A stretch of 64,000 bases of DNA. It comes from Heracleum sosnowskyi. Lineage: Eukaryota > Streptophyta > Magnoliopsida > Apiales > Apiaceae. The notes under the pieces were generated by a model. The model saw nothing but the letters and a program-made list of their open reading frames with translations. It did not search any database and was not told where the DNA came from. Location of the stretch: NCBI GenBank assembly GCA_030848705.1, contig JAUIZM010000023.1:372001-436000 (forward strand). The letters are read 5' to 3'. The position numbers were made by a program, and so were the translations under genes. Every line of letters begins with the position of its first letter. Position 1 is the stretch's first letter. Shown here one piece after another: positions 62,442 through 64,000 of the stretch.

Positions 62442-64000
62442 AAAAAAACTGCATTTGGAGCAGTATGGACCTGAATTGGAGCAGATACCAGGGGACGCCC
62501 GATTACGTATACCTCTTAAGGGATCTATACAAGGAAAACGGGGATAAATTGAAGCGGGTCTTTTTGAGGATATTTTCTCGTAGTTTTACCCTATGGGTTT
62601 ATAGAATTGCAGTAAACTTCATTTGGAGCTGTCCGGACCTGAATTGGAGCAGATACCAGGGGACGCCCGATTACGTATACCTCTTAAGGGATCTATACAT
62701 AGAAAACGGGGATAAATTGAAGCGGGTCGTTTTATGGATATTTTCTCGTAGTTTGACCCTATGGGTTTATAGAATTGCAAAAAATTTCATTTGGAGCAGT
62801 CCGGGCCTAAATTAGAGCAGATACCAGGGGACCCCCGATTACGTATACCTCTGAAGGGAGCTATACAAGGAAAACGGGGATAAATTGAAGCGGGTCGTTT
62901 TGTGGGTATTTTCTAGTAGTTTGACCCTATAGGTTTATAGAATTGCAAAAAACTTCATTTGGAGCAGTCCGGGCCTGAATTAGAGCAGATACCAGGGGAC
63001 GCCCGATTACGTATACCTCTTAAGGGAGCTATACAAGGAAAACGGGGATAAATTGAAGCGGGTCGTTTTGTGGATATTTTCTCGTAGTTTGACCCTATGG
63101 GTTTATAGAATTGCAAAAAACTTCATTTGGAGCAGTCCGGGCCTGAATTGGAGCAGATACCAGGGAACGCCCTATTACGTATACCTCTGAAGGGATCTAT
63201 ACAAGGAAAACGGGGATAAATTGAAGCGGGTAGTTTGGAGGATATTTTCTCGTAGTTTGACCCTATGGGTTTATAGAATTGCGGTAAACTTAATTTGGAG
63301 CTGTCCGGACCTGAATTGGAGCAGATACCAGGGGACGCCCGATTACGTATACCTCTTAAGGGATCTATACAAGGAAAACGGGGATAAATTGAAGCGGGTC
63401 ATTTTGAGGATATTTTCTCGTAGTTTGACCCTATGGGTTTATAGAATTGCAGTAAACTTCATTTGGAGCTGTCCGGACCTGAATTGGAGCAAATACCAGG
63501 GGACGCCCGATTACGTATACCTCTGAAGGGATCTATACAAGGAAAACGGGGATAAATTGAAGCGGGTCGTTTTGAGGATATTTTCTCGTAGTTTGACCCT
63601 ATGGGTTTATAGAATTGCAGTAAACTTCATTTGGAGCTGTCCGGACCTGAATTGGAGCAGATACCAGGGGACGCCCGATTACGTATACCTCTTAAGGGAT
63701 CTATACAAGGAAAACGGGGATAAATTGAAGCGGGTCGTTTTGTGGGTATTTTCTAGTAGTTTGACCCTATAGGTTTATAGAATTGCAAAAAACTTCATTT
63801 GGAGCAGTCTGGGCTTGAACTGGAGCAGATACCAGGGAACGCTCGATTACGTATACCTCTTAAGGGATCTATACAAGGAAAACGGGGATAAATTGAAGCG
63901 GGTCGTTTTATGGATATTTTCTCGTAGTCTGACCCTATGGTTTTATAGAATTGCAAAAAACTTCATTTGGAGCAGTCTGGGCCTAAATTGGAGCAGATAC
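62442..64000 (+). repeat. 11-monomer tandem HOR, copy 2 (cut by window end)
   Basis: The second copy is present for 1559 of 1848 bp and shares the private 'ggtagtttggagg' of copy 1 (61384 and 63232 areas). One difference is 'ggggaagccc' near 62158, in copy 1 only so far as visible. More copies may lie beyond the window. Confidence 0.87.

Larger units (their letters stand above)
1..64000 (+). repeat. 168-bp satellite DNA array filling the window
   Basis: The landmark 'ttgaagcgggtc' and the rest of a 168-bp unit recur head to tail, all in one orientation, from the first to the last base. Most adjacent landmarks are exactly 168 bp apart; the exceptions are a few small indels listed separately. 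By eye, monomers of one type differ at zero to three positions, and different types differ at roughly 5-15 positions. No flanking single-copy DNA or other repeat family interrupts the array. Long arrays of this kind with HORs are known from centromeres and pericentromeres. That role is inferred here and cannot be shown from sequence alone. Confidence 0.98.

Noticed and set aside
615..63772. About 130 forward open reading frames of 61-208 codons with near-identical repeating peptides
   Set aside because: They are the 168-bp satellite read in its one open frame. Most begin at TTG within the repeat, and they end at stops fixed in particular monomer types or at the m5 frameshift. No flanking gene signals, unique domain or recognisable protein family is present.
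1..64000. CRISPR array
   Set aside because: The repeating unit is 168 bp and monomers abut directly. There are no short repeats separated by unique spacers, and no cas genes.
1..64000. Human-type alpha satellite
   Set aside because: The length (168 against about 171 bp) and HOR organisation are similar, but I do not recognise the alpha-satellite consensus and no proper CENP-B box is present.
1..64000. 5S rRNA, tRNA or other tandem RNA genes
   Set aside because: I could find no convincing internal promoter boxes, cloverleaf or rRNA core sequence in the monomer. Nothing alternates with spacers as in rDNA.
1..64000. Transposable-element origin with terminal repeats
   Set aside because: No terminal inverted repeats, target-site duplications, polyprotein motifs or LTR edges are visible. 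The unit has no beginning or end other than its period.
1..64000. Strict dimeric (336-bp) K/V alternation
   Set aside because: Some landmarks are 336 bp apart, but the order in the 19-mer has runs of two or three K or V monomers, so no regular dimer exists.

Overview
The whole 64,000-base window is one uninterrupted head-to-tail satellite DNA array. The basic unit is 168 bp, so about 381 monomers are present. The first base is about monomer position 59 and the last about position 108 (position 1 = the t of 'ttgaagcggg'), so the array runs off both ends. I found no unique sequence, inversion, transposon insertion, RNA gene or credible protein gene. A monomer of nearly nucleosomal length in higher-order repeats (HORs) over tens of kilobases is typical of centromeric or pericentromeric heterochromatin in a eukaryote. 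I do not recognise the monomer and cannot name a species. It is not obviously human alpha satellite or any plant centromere satellite I know. A hand count of one monomer (951-1118) gives 44% GC, 45 G against 29 C.

The monomers fall into two main families. V monomers carry 'gcagtaaac' with 'agctgtccggacc'. K monomers carry 'gcaaaaaac' with 'agcagtccgggcc' or 'agcagtctgggc'. I name monomer types m1 to m19 after the 19-monomer unit at 27789-30979. Short tags: m1 'gcagtatggacc'; m2 'gggtctttttgagg'; m3 'cctaaattagagc'; m4 'cctgaattagagc'; m5 'ctgtccgacctg' (one G missing); m6 'ttggagaagatacc'; m7 'gagcaatccggg'; m8 'tttctagaagttt'; m9 'ccctattggttt'; m10, m16 and m18 'ctgggcttgaac' with 'ctataggttt'; m11 and m17 'agtctgaccc'; m12 'ccgggcctgaattggagc' with 'gggaacgcc'; m13 'gtaaacttaattt'; m14 'ggagcaaatacc'; m15 plain V; m19 'tggttattttc' with 'gatatcagg'. 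Two further types, m20 and m21, occur only in the left 14 kb.

Layout: 0-14 kb is a mixed domain with m20/m21, a 7-monomer duplication (about 3.2-5.5 kb) and a 3190-bp duplication (about 5.5-11.9 kb). 14-18.7 kb is rearranged, with a doubled m5, a 6-monomer duplication and a 29-bp deletion. 18.7-21.9 kb is a 19-mer, followed by an 8-monomer duplication (about 21.3-23.9 kb), a 15-monomer unit and a 12-mer (25.8-27.8 kb). 27.8-37.4 kb holds three almost identical 3191-bp 19-mers. 39.0-44.2 kb is another 19-mer followed by a 12-mer. About 45.2-51.0 kb is a triplicated 2017-bp unit, then a 5-monomer duplication to 52.3 kb. 52.3-56.6 kb is a 12-mer and an overlapping 8-monomer duplication. 56.8-60.4 kb repeats segments also found near 26-27 kb and 45-47 kb. 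From 60.5 kb to the end is a tandem 11-mer.

The main structural result is that these arrangements reduce to a 12-monomer core (m1-m4, m12-m19; 2016 bp) and a 7-monomer cassette (m5-m9 plus two K monomers; 1175 bp). The cassette is absent, lies after m4, or lies after m18. Core plus cassette gives exactly 3191 bp in both orders. The array therefore looks like a mosaic evolving by in-register unequal exchange or gene conversion.
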